This document shows, piece after piece, positions 1-8,356 of a stretch of DNA of 51,863 nt. The notes under the pieces are model-generated. The model was given only the letters and a program-made list of their open reading frames with translations, searched no databases and was not told the DNA's origin. Origin of the DNA: a virus. A program made the translations under genes and the position numbers. The stretch is taken from the IMG/VR virus record IMGVR_UViG_3300043409_000904, positions 1 to 51,863 of that record. The stretch is one strand, 5' to 3'. Every line of letters begins with the position of its first letter. Position 1 is the first letter of the stretch.

Positions 1-900
1 ACAAATGACTCACAAGGAGTTTCAATAACAAATATAAATACATTTAGTGGTTCACAATTAACTCAAAATAGTACATTAGCAACTTATACGGGTTCGGTTG
101 ATACCCGTTTGACTGAAATTGGTGTAGTAAGTGGTTCATTGATATTATCAGCATCGGCAGCTAAAACTACAAATGATACACAAGCTGGTAGATTAAATAA
201 CATCGAATCATTTAGTGCAAGTGTAAACACTTCTGTTACGGCGTTAAATAGTTCATCTGCATCTCAACAAACGAGTATAGATGCATTGAATAGCTACACA
301 GGCTCAAATACATCAACAACTGCTCTAAACGCATTTACTCAATCGGCTCAAACTAGATTTACTGAAATTGGAGTTGTTAGTGGTTCATTGATTTCTTCGG
401 CATCAAACGCTGCAAGTAGATTGACTACATTAGAAGGTGCTGGTACAATACAAGGGGTAGGTACTTCAAACAACGTAACATTTGCAAAAGTAACAACAAC
501 GGGCGATGTAGTAGTTGGTGGTGATTTAGTAGTACAAGGTAATACTGTAACATTAAATACCGCAACATTAATAGTTGAAGATAAACTAATCACATTAGCA
601 AGTGGTTCAACTTCATCGGCAACCGCAGATGGTGGAGGTATTGAAATTGCTGGAGCAGGTGCAAACTTTATATACCAACACTCTACAACTGCATTTACTT
701 CATCGGTAGCATTAATCGCACCGGCAGTAACATCTTCAATTAATTTGGGTACAGGGGCAGGTAGTTCTAAAAGAATAGCATTCCGAAATACAAACGGTAA
801 TTTGGATTTAGTTGCAACCGGTAGTATAAATGGAGATTTACTACAATGGGATGGTACTGATTTTATAATGAGTAACATAATAGATGGAGGTTCATTCTAA
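1..900 (+). CDS. Phage tail fibre-like protein, 5' partial
   Basis: The frame is open from the first base, so the gene begins before the window; the first 299 codons seen here are its C-terminal part. The protein is rich in Ser, Thr, Asn and Gly. It carries the same short repeats (VVSGSLI, LNSYTGSN, TASLN-like heptads) found in the fibre genes at 1705, 4603 and 6769, which suggests a trimeric coiled-coil or beta-helical shaft. After about residue 155 the repeats give way to a more regular domain with VVGGDLVVQGNTV and a GDLLQWDGTDF ending. No S74 chaperone is present. A strong terminator follows directly. A TTG at 109 could be read as a start, but the open frame upstream and the matching repeats argue against it. 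I infer a virion adhesin or fibre; receptor specificity cannot be read. Confidence 0.7.
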   Translation, partial: TNDSQGVSITNINTFSGSQLTQNSTLATYTGSVDTRLTEIGVVSGSLILSASAAKTTNDTQAGRLNNIESFSASVNTSVTALNSSSASQQTSIDALNSYTGSNTSTTALNAFTQSAQTRFTEIGVVSGSLISSASNAASRLTTLEGAGTIQGVGTSNNVTFAKVTTTGDVVVGGDLVVQGNTVTLNTATLIVEDKLITLASGSTSSATADGGGIEIAGAGANFIYQHSTTAFTSSVALIAPAVTSSINLGTGAGSSKRIAFRNTNGNLDLVATGSINGDLLQWDGTDFIMSNIIDGGSF

Positions 901-907
901 ATATTAA

Positions 908-938
908 CCCCCCTCATTAAAAGGGGGGATTTTTTTTA
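908..938 (+). terminator. Rho-independent terminator after first fibre gene
   Basis: Six C residues (908-913) and six G residues (923-928) form a G:C stem around a 9-nt loop. An A and a run of eight or more T residues follow. It lies 8 nt after the stop codon of the upstream fibre gene and separates it from the next gene. Confidence 0.9.
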
Positions 939-968
939 AATTATTAATGAACAAACATATCAATCATA

Positions 969-1613
969 ATGGCTACTAATAACAACAAAACGATAATATT
1001 ACATAGGAGGTCACAAACATCTGGCTCCAGACCAACCGAAGCTACATTACGTGTAGGTGAAATTGGTGTGAATATTTATGATGGTAAGGCATTTTTACAT
1101 AAATCCGGCTCTGTTGATACAATTGTAGATATTGTAGTAGCTGGTTCGGATACGGTAGGTTCAATTAACATATTAGGTACGGGTTCATTTGGTGAGTTAA
1201 GCGTTACAAACGACATTAACGTTGGTAGTGATGTATTCGTAACGGGAGATATTGTTGGAAATGGTGATATTGATATTGCAGGGGCAGTATCCGCATCAAT
1301 CGTTTCCGCATCCGTATTTATTGGTAGTGGTGCTCAATTGACAGGAGTTACCGCATCAATGAGACCAGATGATTTTGATTTCAACTCTGACCCATTTGCA
1401 GGAACAATTGGATACATACAAGGTAGTGGTTCTCTTTACAAAGTAGCAACTACTTCAACGGCAGTTGAATTTAGATATAACGATAACCCATTCGCAACTT
1501 TTCAAACAGGAAGTACATCACTTTATGGAATAGGAGATATACTTGCATTTAGTGGTTCGGTGGCAACAAGATTAGCAACTTTGGAATCGGGTTCAGATGC
1601 GGGCGAATTTTAA
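969..1613 (+). CDS. Short tail fibre-like structural protein
   Basis: This 214-aa protein opens with IILHRRSQTSGSRP and then LRVGEIGVNIYDGKAFLHK. The same N-terminal head is found in the gene at 1705 (IILKRSS...LNIGEIAINTYDGK) and is common at the N-terminus of phage fibre proteins, where it probably anchors the fibre. A stretch of beta-rich repeats follows (GSFGELSVTNDINVGSDV), then a short C-terminal part ending VATRLATLESGSDAGEF. It has no chaperone and no lectin-like tip, so it may be a truncated relative of the 852-aa fibre next door or an adaptor. Terminators lie on both sides (908-938 and 1643-1670), so it is probably expressed as a single-gene unit. Confidence 0.65.
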   Translation: MATNNNKTIILHRRSQTSGSRPTEATLRVGEIGVNIYDGKAFLHKSGSVDTIVDIVVAGSDTVGSINILGTGSFGELSVTNDINVGSDVFVTGDIVGNGDIDIAGAVSASIVSASVFIGSGAQLTGVTASMRPDDFDFNSDPFAGTIGYIQGSGSLYKVATTSTAVEFRYNDNPFATFQTGSTSLYGIGDILAFSGSVATRLATLESGSDAGEF

Positions 1614-1634
1614 TTACGATTATTAAAAAAATAC

Positions 1635-1643
1635 ATATTTATA
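1635..1643 (+). promoter_or_regulatory. Candidate late promoter motif ATATTTATA
   Basis: An exact copy of the 9-nt motif that recurs upstream of structural genes in this window. It is unusual in lying 61 nt before the next start codon, with a terminator hairpin in between that it overlaps by one base. It may be a weak or decayed site, or it may drive a short transcript. Confidence 0.4.
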
Positions 1644-1670
1644 AAGGTACTATATAGTACCTTTTTTTTT
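1643..1670 (+). terminator. Terminator hairpin between fibre genes
   Basis: A perfect 20-nt palindrome (AAGGTACTAT/ATAGTACCTT, 1643-1662) runs into a T tract up to 1670. It lies 29 nt after the stop of the 214-aa fibre gene and before the 852-aa fibre gene. Confidence 0.8.
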
Positions 1671-1704
1671 GTTACATAACTCAAACTAAATATAGACCAT
1701 ACAT

Positions 1705-4263
1705 ATGGCTCAAAGCATTATACTAAAGCGTTCATCGCTACCTGGGAAAGTACCCGATACCGGCTCTTTAAACATTGGTGAAATAGCAATAAATACCTAT
1801 GATGGTAAATTATTCATCAAACGATCCGGCAATCTAGATTCGATACAAGGAATACTAGTAACAAACTCAACTACAACAGGTTCAATATCTTTAACCCAAA
1901 CGGGTTCATTTTCGGAATTAGTAGTAACGCAAGATGCCAATATTAGTAGAGATTTATATGTAACAAATGATATTATTGGTGCTGGGGATATTGACATTAG
2001 TGGAAATATTACCGGTAGTTCCGCATTATTAAGTGGAAGTTTAATATTAACTGGTTCTCAAACTATTACAAACGATTTGACTGTTTTAGGAACAGTTAAT
2101 GCAAGACAATTCAATATATCGGTAATTTCTTCATCTGTCCTTTTTGAAAGTGGTAGTTCCAGATTTGGTAATACATCAGACGATACGCATGACTTTACAG
2201 GTTCGGTATCAATTTCTGGTTCATTTTTAGTAAATGGAACAGACCTTGCAGCAGGTGGGGCACAGGGAACATATGTATTTCCAAACGCATTTGACTTTAA
2301 CGTTGATGACCCAACTTTTGGAGACTTTAATAGTGCAAGTTTAGGATACAATCTTAACTTTGGAGATGTAGAAACTGTTGGTAGTCCAATTCACTTTGTT
2401 GGTGGGTTATCTAATTTAGAAGATACAACTGTTATATATCCAACATCACGTTCAATTGATTTTGTAGTAGATGATAGATATGTTGCTAGTATAACATCTC
2501 AAAGTTTTTATACAAACACAACATTTACTGCATCTTTACAACAAGGATATACTTTGGTAGGTAATAGTAGTGGTGTATCATATGCAGTTGCAACATCTTC
2601 ATTTGCAGGAGCATTACCAACGGGAGTAGTATCAGGTTCCTCACAAATAGTTAGTATATTAAGTTCATTAAACACTTATACGGGTTCAAACGATACTACC
2701 AATACTACACAAAATACTTCTATTACTAATTTAAACTCGGCAACTGCAAGTTTAAATACTTCAGTAACAAACTTAAATAGTACAACCGCAAGTTTGAATA
2801 CATCGGTAAGTAATTTAAATACAGCAACTTCATCTTACGAAACAACAGGTAGAGGTATAGTTAGTGGTTCTTCACAAATTACTCCATTACTACCAACGGG
2901 TATAGTTTCATCCTCATTACAAATTTTAGGTGGAACCGGAATTATAAGTTCTTCTGCACAATTAGAAAATGCAACCATTACAAATTTAACTATTACAAAT
3001 TTAACAACCGTTAATGAAACTGCAAGTGTTATATTTAGTAGTGGTTCTAATAGATTTGGTGATTTCGGTGACGATACACAGTCATTTACAGGTTCAGTTA
3101 AAATTAGTGGTTCACTTACAACAATAGGTTCTTCAACTGCAACATCATTTAGTGGTGCAATAGCAGCAACCAATGGTGTAGTTAGTGGTTCTTCACAAGT
3201 AACATTATCCTCAACAACGGGATTTGGAACATATATAAATCAGGCAGTTTTAACAACTTCCTCGCCAACATTTGTGGGTGGAACGTTTACAGGAGCATTG
3301 AATGTACAAATAAGCCCACAGACAAGTCCTGTAGTTATTGGCAATATTTCTAATCTTACTACTTTTGGTATGATTTCATTTAATGGAGTTTATACAAATT
3401 TAGGTTCGTCTGGAATTAAAGGTGGTGGAGGTTCTGATAATTTATATGTAGATGTTCCAACTGGAGGAACTATATTTTCTCGTATTAATAATACAACTGT
3501 AACATCAGTAACATCAACAGGTCTTGCAGTAACAGGAGCATCTACGTTTAGTTCAACAATACAATCAGGTGGCGATATATCATTAATGAACTCTTCAGGT
3601 GATATTAGTCTTAGGATGAAAGATAGTGGAGGCAATGCTGATAGGGTATTACTAAGACAAGCTACAACCAATGATGTTTATGTTGGTGATATTGACGCTA
3701 ATGGTGGTCAATTAATTTTAAGAGCAAATGGTAATAATAATTTAACCATAGCAACCACAGGAGCAGCTACGTTTAGTTCAGGAATATCAGTAGGTGGCGC
3801 AACTGCAACAACAGGAGGTATTCAATTTCCTGCAACACAAGTAGCAATAGCAAGTGCTAATAATTTAGATGATTATGAGGAAGGTACTTGGACTCCTGGG
3901 TTTGCTTTTGCTCTTTCCAGTACTGGTATAACTTATAGTGTACAGGCTGGAACGTATACTAAAATTGGCAGACAAGTTACTGTAAATGGTTATATACAAT
4001 TAACTAGTAAAGGTTCATCACCAGGATGGGCAGGTGTTACAGGATTGCCTTTTACTATTGCAAATACAAATGGAAATTATAGCGTTGCGTCTATTAGAGT
4101 TTCTGCTATTACATATACAGGAAGTATTGCAGGACAAGCAAACATAAACGGCACAGTAATGGAATTAAACCAAACAACTGAAGCAGGAGTGCTTTCAGAT
4201 GTTACCAATACTAATTTCGCAAACAATAGTTCAATATTACTTTCACTAACATATTTCGTATAA
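1705..4263 (+). CDS. Large tail fibre with C-terminal tip domain
   Basis: An 852-aa fibre. Residues 1-50 are the anchor-like head shared with the gene at 969. The middle is made of repeats: SGS(S/N)RFG(N/D)..DDT..FTGSV.ISGS appears twice, and LNT.TASLNTSV.NLN heptads and VSGSSQI blocks occur around residues 310-390. From about residue 700 the composition changes to a C-terminal domain starting near NNLDDYEEGTWTPGF, a signature of receptor-binding tips and fibre knobs in many environmental phages, followed by YTKIGRQVTVNGYIQL. There is no S74 chaperone, so trimerisation probably relies on the tip or on a separate factor. The small gene 2 nt downstream may be that partner. The repeats are nearly the same at DNA level as those in the gene at 6769, which would favour recombination between fibres. 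Confidence 0.75.
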   Translation: MAQSIILKRSSLPGKVPDTGSLNIGEIAINTYDGKLFIKRSGNLDSIQGILVTNSTTTGSISLTQTGSFSELVVTQDANISRDLYVTNDIIGAGDIDISGNITGSSALLSGSLILTGSQTITNDLTVLGTVNARQFNISVISSSVLFESGSSRFGNTSDDTHDFTGSVSISGSFLVNGTDLAAGGAQGTYVFPNAFDFNVDDPTFGDFNSASLGYNLNFGDVETVGSPIHFVGGLSNLEDTTVIYPTSRSIDFVVDDRYVASITSQSFYTNTTFTASLQQGYTLVGNSSGVSYAVATSSFAGALPTGVVSGSSQIVSILSSLNTYTGSNDTTNTTQNTSITNLNSATASLNTSVTNLNSTTASLNTSVSNLNTATSSYETTGRGIVSGSSQITPLLPTGIVSSSLQILGGTGIISSSAQLENATITNLTITNLTTVNETASVIFSSGSNRFGDFGDDTQSFTGSVKISGSLTTIGSSTATSFSGAIAATNGVVSGSSQVTLSSTTGFGTYINQAVLTTSSPTFVGGTFTGALNVQISPQTSPVVIGNISNLTTFGMISFNGVYTNLGSSGIKGGGGSDNLYVDVPTGGTIFSRINNTTVTSVTSTGLAVTGASTFSSTIQSGGDISLMNSSGDISLRMKDSGGNADRVLLRQATTNDVYVGDIDANGGQLILRANGNNNLTIATTGAATFSSGISVGGATATTGGIQFPATQVAIASANNLDDYEEGTWTPGFAFALSSTGITYSVQAGTYTKIGRQVTVNGYIQLTSKGSSPGWAGVTGLPFTIANTNGNYSVASIRVSAITYTGSIAGQANINGTVMELNQTTEAGVLSDVTNTNFANNSSILLSLTYFV

Positions 4264-4265
4264 TT

Positions 4266-4520
4266 ATGGCAATCACAGAAAAAAACATCATAGATGTAAT
4301 TGAAGTTTTAGAAAACAACACTATCCAAATTCGTAATGCAAACATTATAGAAAGAGATGGTATTGAAATAGCTAAAACATATCATCGGCACGTTATAAAT
4401 CCTTTGGATGATATAACTAATGAAGATGCAAAAGTTCAAACAATAGCAAACGCTATTTGGACAGAAGAGGTAATTAATAATTATAAAGGATTAATCAAAC
4501 CCATTGAGCAGATAGTATAA
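4266..4520 (+). CDS. Small fibre-associated hypothetical protein
   Basis: An 84-aa protein starting 2 nt after the stop of the 852-aa fibre, so translation is very likely coupled. It contains IAKTYHRHVINPLDDI and IANAIWTEEVINNYK, a pattern I associate with short proteins encoded just after fibre-tip genes in other phages. It is charged, lacks a signal peptide or membrane segment, and lacks the Ser/Thr repeats of its neighbours. A role in folding or capping the fibre tip is inferred from position only. After it, 4533-4546 holds a small CCGAAT/ATTCGG hairpin without a T tract. Confidence 0.55.
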   Translation: MAITEKNIIDVIEVLENNTIQIRNANIIERDGIEIAKTYHRHVINPLDDITNEDAKVQTIANAIWTEEVINNYKGLIKPIEQIV

Positions 4521-4574
4521 GTTACGCCAGAGCCGAATAGATTCGGACTATAATAAAAGAAAAAAGATATTGTT

Positions 4575-4583
4575 ATATTTATA
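4575..4583 (+). promoter_or_regulatory. Candidate late promoter motif ATATTTATA
   Basis: Exact motif copy ending 19 nt before the ATG of the 702-aa fibre gene. It has no TTTG box at host spacing. Confidence 0.55.
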
Positions 4584-4602
4584 AGAAACATAATAGAATT
4601 AA

Positions 4603-6711
4603 ATGGCAGCTATATTTCAAATTAGAAGAGGTTCGGGTTCAATTAATACATCTATATCTGATGGTGAACTGTATTTACATAAGAGTTCGGGCTCTTTACA
4701 ATTTTCATTAGGAGATGGAAATCCTGTAACATTAGCTAGATTAGATCAACCAAATTCGGGTTCATTACGATTGGGTGGAGATATAACTGCATCAAACGCA
4801 TATTTTAGTGGTGATGTTGCAATATCTGGAAACTTATTTTTAGGTAATAATTCATCGGACAATATTTCTGCATTAGGAGTATTTACATCAAATTTAAGTG
4901 CAGGAACAACAAATACATATGATATCGGATCTACTACATCTGTTTGGAGAAATGTATATGCAACATCTATATCAGGGGCAATAGCAGCAACAAATGGTGT
5001 AATATCGGGTTCATCTCAACTTATATCAATATTAGATCCTTTAAACGCATTTAGTAGTTCTCAATTAACACAAAATACCGCATTAGCAACTATATCTGGT
5101 TCTTTGATTTTAACTGCATCTGCAAATACTATATCAATAACAAATTTAAACGCATTTAGTAGTTCTCAATTAACACAAAATACTGCATTAGCAACTATAA
5201 CCGGTTCATTGATTTTAACTGCTTCGGCAAATACTATATCAATAGCGGAATTAAATGGGTATTCATCATCTTTAAAAGATGCAATAACTGTTAGTGGTTC
5301 TGGTGTTTCATCTACTACTACTATTAAAGGAAATTTAGTAGTGCAAGGAACACAAACCACAATTGATTCAACAACTCTTAATATTGGAGATAATATAATT
5401 GAATTAAATTTCGGTGGTTCACAAACTACGGCTGGAATTTATGCTAAAGATGCAACCGGTGGTTCTACTACTTCTGGTTCTTTATTATGGGATTCAACAT
5501 TAGATTATTGGAAAGGTGGAACATTAGGAAACGAAAGTAAATTATTAAGAGCCGGCGGTGATAATGTTATATCATCATCAACACAATTGGGGGATTTAAA
5601 CGCATTTACTGCTTCTATAAATAGTAGATTAAATAATTTAGAATTAACAACATCAAGTCTAAACATATCAGTTTCTAATATTAATACTACAACTGCGAGT
5701 TTAAATACATCAGTTTCTAATATCAATACATTTACTGCATCTGCATTAGTTAGATTTACAAATTTAGAATCAAAATCGGCATCGGTTGATATTTCTATTA
5801 CAAACATTAATACTACAACTGGGAGTTTAAATACTTCAATAACAAACATAAATAGTTTTACAAGTTCACAATTAATACAAAATACTACATTAGGTAATTA
5901 TACTGCAAGTGTAAATCAAACTACGGCAAGTTTAAATATAGCAACTGCTTCACTTAATACGTGGACTGGTTCTACATTTACCGCATATTCAAACTCTGTT
6001 GAATTTAGATTAGATGATTTGGAATATACGGCATCTATTTCGATAGGAGGAGGTTTAGCAGCTCAACTTACTATAATAAATCAACATACCGCTTCTATAA
6101 ATACATTTTCATCATCTGCAAATAGTAGATTAAATAATTTAGAAGCGGCAACATCTTCATATGAAACAAACGGTAGAGGCATAGTTAGTGGTTCATCTCA
6201 AATAGTTCCATTGCTACCTACTGGAGTAGTTAGTGGTTCATCTCAAATAGTTCCATTGCTACCTACGGGAGTAGTTAGTGGTTCAATTCAAATATTAGGA
6301 GGTTCTACTATTCATAGTGGTTCATCTGGTGATTATCAATTCAATTCAATTGGAGTTGGAACGGCAGCATCAACAGTAGCAGGTGAAATTAGAGCAACCG
6401 CAGATATCACAGCATTTTACTCATCCGATATCCGTTTAAAAGAAAATATACACCCAATCCTACACGCATTAGAAAAAGTTAAATCAATTAGTGGTAACAC
6501 ATATAATTGGAAAGCGGGATTTGATGAAATACATTCTCACAAAGGAAATGATATTGGAGTAATTGCACAAGAAATTGAAGCGGTATTACCACAAATTGTA
6601 ACAAATAGAGATAATGGGTATAAAGCAGTACAATACGAAAAAATTATTCCATTATTAGTAGAAGCAATTAAAGAATTATCAGCAAAAATTGACAGATTGG
6701 AAAATAAGTAG
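4603..6711 (+). CDS. Tail fibre with S74 intramolecular chaperone
   Basis: A 702-aa fibre. The N-terminus (FQIRRGSGSINTSISDGELY) is the anchor-like head. The shaft contains a 35-residue tandem duplication (LNAFSSSQLTQNTALATI block, nt 5043-5252), many TASLNTSVSNIN heptads, and a 15-residue tandem repeat VSGSSQIVPLLPTGV (nt 6184-6273). The last 100 residues form an S74 (endosialidase-type) chaperone: YSSDIRLKENI marks the usual self-cleavage site (before the Ser-Asp), followed by GNTYNWK, DIGVIAQEIEAVLPQIV and YEKIIPLLVEAIKEL. In this family the chaperone trimerises the fibre and then cuts itself off. The gene has its own late-type motif upstream, and another lies directly after its stop codon. 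Confidence 0.85.
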   Translation: MAAIFQIRRGSGSINTSISDGELYLHKSSGSLQFSLGDGNPVTLARLDQPNSGSLRLGGDITASNAYFSGDVAISGNLFLGNNSSDNISALGVFTSNLSAGTTNTYDIGSTTSVWRNVYATSISGAIAATNGVISGSSQLISILDPLNAFSSSQLTQNTALATISGSLILTASANTISITNLNAFSSSQLTQNTALATITGSLILTASANTISIAELNGYSSSLKDAITVSGSGVSSTTTIKGNLVVQGTQTTIDSTTLNIGDNIIELNFGGSQTTAGIYAKDATGGSTTSGSLLWDSTLDYWKGGTLGNESKLLRAGGDNVISSSTQLGDLNAFTASINSRLNNLELTTSSLNISVSNINTTTASLNTSVSNINTFTASALVRFTNLESKSASVDISITNINTTTGSLNTSITNINSFTSSQLIQNTTLGNYTASVNQTTASLNIATASLNTWTGSTFTAYSNSVEFRLDDLEYTASISIGGGLAAQLTIINQHTASINTFSSSANSRLNNLEAATSSYETNGRGIVSGSSQIVPLLPTGVVSGSSQIVPLLPTGVVSGSIQILGGSTIHSGSSGDYQFNSIGVGTAASTVAGEIRATADITAFYSSDIRLKENIHPILHALEKVKSISGNTYNWKAGFDEIHSHKGNDIGVIAQEIEAVLPQIVTNRDNGYKAVQYEKIIPLLVEAIKELSAKIDRLENK
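5043..5252 (+). repeat. 105-bp tandem duplication in fibre gene
   Basis: Two adjacent 105-bp units (5043-5147 and 5148-5252) encode 35 residues each, starting at LNAFSSSQLTQ. They differ mainly at silent positions, which indicates an older duplication kept under selection for the protein. Confidence 0.85.
6184..6273 (+). repeat. 45-bp tandem repeat in fibre gene
   Basis: Two 45-bp units (6184-6228 and 6229-6273), with one base difference that I see, encode VSGSSQIVPLLPTGV. A partial third unit follows from 6274. Their near identity suggests recent expansion. Confidence 0.85.
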
Positions 6712-6720
6712 ATATTTATA
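6712..6720 (+). promoter_or_regulatory. Candidate late promoter motif ATATTTATA
   Basis: Exact motif copy starting at the base after the stop codon of the 702-aa fibre and ending 48 nt before the next fibre ATG. Confidence 0.5.
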
Positions 6721-6768
6721 AACATACAATAATAATTTTATTAACGTACTAAAAAAAAGGTAAACTAG

Positions 6769-8355
6769 ATGGCACTTAAATTTAGACGTGGGACAACCGC
6801 ACAACAATCAGGTTCGTTAGCATTTGGAGAACCATATGTAAATACTACATTAGGAACTCTATTAATTGGTGGAACGAGTGGTGATATCGTATTATCCGCA
6901 GGAGGTACAGGAAGTACCGGAAACTTTGGAGCAATATCTGGTTCAGGATTGGATATTACCGGAAACGCAAACATTGCAGGAAATTTAACATTAGGTGGGG
7001 CTATCACAATTGGTGATGCATCTGCTGATACTGTAAATGTTATAGCATCTTTAAGTTCTTCACTTATTCCACAAACTACAAACGCATTTGATTTAGGGTC
7101 TGCAACTAAAATTTGGAAAGACCTTTATATTTCAACCGGTTCAATTAAATTTGTAGCAGGAACAACTGTTGTAAAAGAACTTAATTTAACAACATTAACT
7201 GCATTGGAAGCAGCAACCGGTTCGGCTAATGTATCCGTAACAAATTTAAATTCATTTACAAGTTCAATTGATACAACGATTAAAACTAAAATGAATACAG
7301 ATGGTGTAGTTTCGGGTTCTTCTCAAATTACATACGCAAATATATCTTCTATACCAGCCGGAATTATTAGTGGTTCATCGCAATTAAGTGGAACTACGAT
7401 TACGGATTTAACTGTTGTTAATTTAACAACAGTTAATCAAACTGCAAGTGTTTTATTTAGTAGTGGTTCAAATAAATTCGGTGACTTTGGCAATGATACG
7501 CATGAATTTACAGGTTCAGTTCAAATAAGTGGTTCAATTACAACAATAGGAACATCAACTGCAACTTCATTTAATGGAGTAATAAATGCAACCAATGGCG
7601 TAATAAGTGGTTCTTCACAACTTACCGCAAACTTACCAGCTGGTACAGTAAGTGGGTCTTCGCAGGTAATTGGTATATTGAGTTCATTAAATACTTACAC
7701 AGGTTCAAATGATACTACGAATACAAGTCAAAATACTTCTATTACGAATTTAAATACTACAACTGCAAGTTTAAACACTTCGGTAAGTAATTTAAATACT
7801 GCAACTTCATCTTACGAAACTAAGGGTAGAAGTATTGTATCTGGTTCATCACAAATAACTTTTAGTGGAATAAGTTCACTACCAACTTTGGTTAGTGGTA
7901 GTTCTCAAATTACATTATCAGCTACAACAGGTGGTACAACTGCTTCAAACGTACAATTTAACTCATTGGGTATTGGTATGGCGGCATCAGCTACCACAGG
8001 CAGAATTGATGCAACTAATGATATTGTAGCATTCTCATCTTCGGATATTCGTTTCAAAGAAAATATCGTTCCAATCCAAAACGCATTAGACAAAATTAGA
8101 AAGATTAGTGGTAATACTTACGATTGGAAAGAAGAGAATAAAATTGAGCACGGATATGAAGGAAATGATGTGGGTGTAATTGCACAAGAAATTGAAGCAG
8201 TTCTTCCACAATTAGTTCAAACTCGTGAAAACGGATACAAAGCAGTTAAATACGATAAGTTAGTTGCATTACTAATTGAAGGTATTAAAGAACAACAATT
8301 ACAAATAGAGCAATTAAGAATAGATCTAAATAATTCTGTAAATAGAGGTTTATAA
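6769..8355 (+). CDS. Tail fibre with S74 intramolecular chaperone
   Basis: A 528-aa fibre. The head is LKFRRGTTAQQSGSLAFGEPY. The shaft shares long stretches with the gene at 1705: TTVNQTASVLFSSGSNKFGD, then LNTYTGSNDTTNTSQNTSIT, then the TASLNTSVSNLN heptads. The C-terminus is a second S74 chaperone (SSSDIRFKENIVPIQNALDK, GNDVGVIAQEIEAVLPQLV, YDKLVALLIEGIKEQ), closely related to that of the 702-aa fibre, and ends in a short coiled coil. The glycosyltransferase gene starts 1 nt after the stop codon, so the two are translated together. Confidence 0.85.
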   Translation: MALKFRRGTTAQQSGSLAFGEPYVNTTLGTLLIGGTSGDIVLSAGGTGSTGNFGAISGSGLDITGNANIAGNLTLGGAITIGDASADTVNVIASLSSSLIPQTTNAFDLGSATKIWKDLYISTGSIKFVAGTTVVKELNLTTLTALEAATGSANVSVTNLNSFTSSIDTTIKTKMNTDGVVSGSSQITYANISSIPAGIISGSSQLSGTTITDLTVVNLTTVNQTASVLFSSGSNKFGDFGNDTHEFTGSVQISGSITTIGTSTATSFNGVINATNGVISGSSQLTANLPAGTVSGSSQVIGILSSLNTYTGSNDTTNTSQNTSITNLNTTTASLNTSVSNLNTATSSYETKGRSIVSGSSQITFSGISSLPTLVSGSSQITLSATTGGTTASNVQFNSLGIGMAASATTGRIDATNDIVAFSSSDIRFKENIVPIQNALDKIRKISGNTYDWKEENKIEHGYEGNDVGVIAQEIEAVLPQLVQTRENGYKAVKYDKLVALLIEGIKEQQLQIEQLRIDLNNSVNRGL

Positions 8356-8356
8356 T

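Noticed and set aside
348-878. Long minus-strand ORF opposite the first fibre gene, and similar ones opposite most genes
   Set aside because: They mirror Ser/Thr/Asn-rich coding strands, giving Val/Pro/Leu-rich chains without known motifs. All supported genes lie on the + strand with tight spacing.
4533-4546. CCGAAT/ATTCGG hairpin after the small fibre-associated gene as a terminator
   Set aside because: The loop is only 2 nt and no T tract follows.
5043-6290. Repeats in the fibre gene as a CRISPR-like array
   Set aside because: The units are adjacent, lie in frame in a protein gene and have no spacers.
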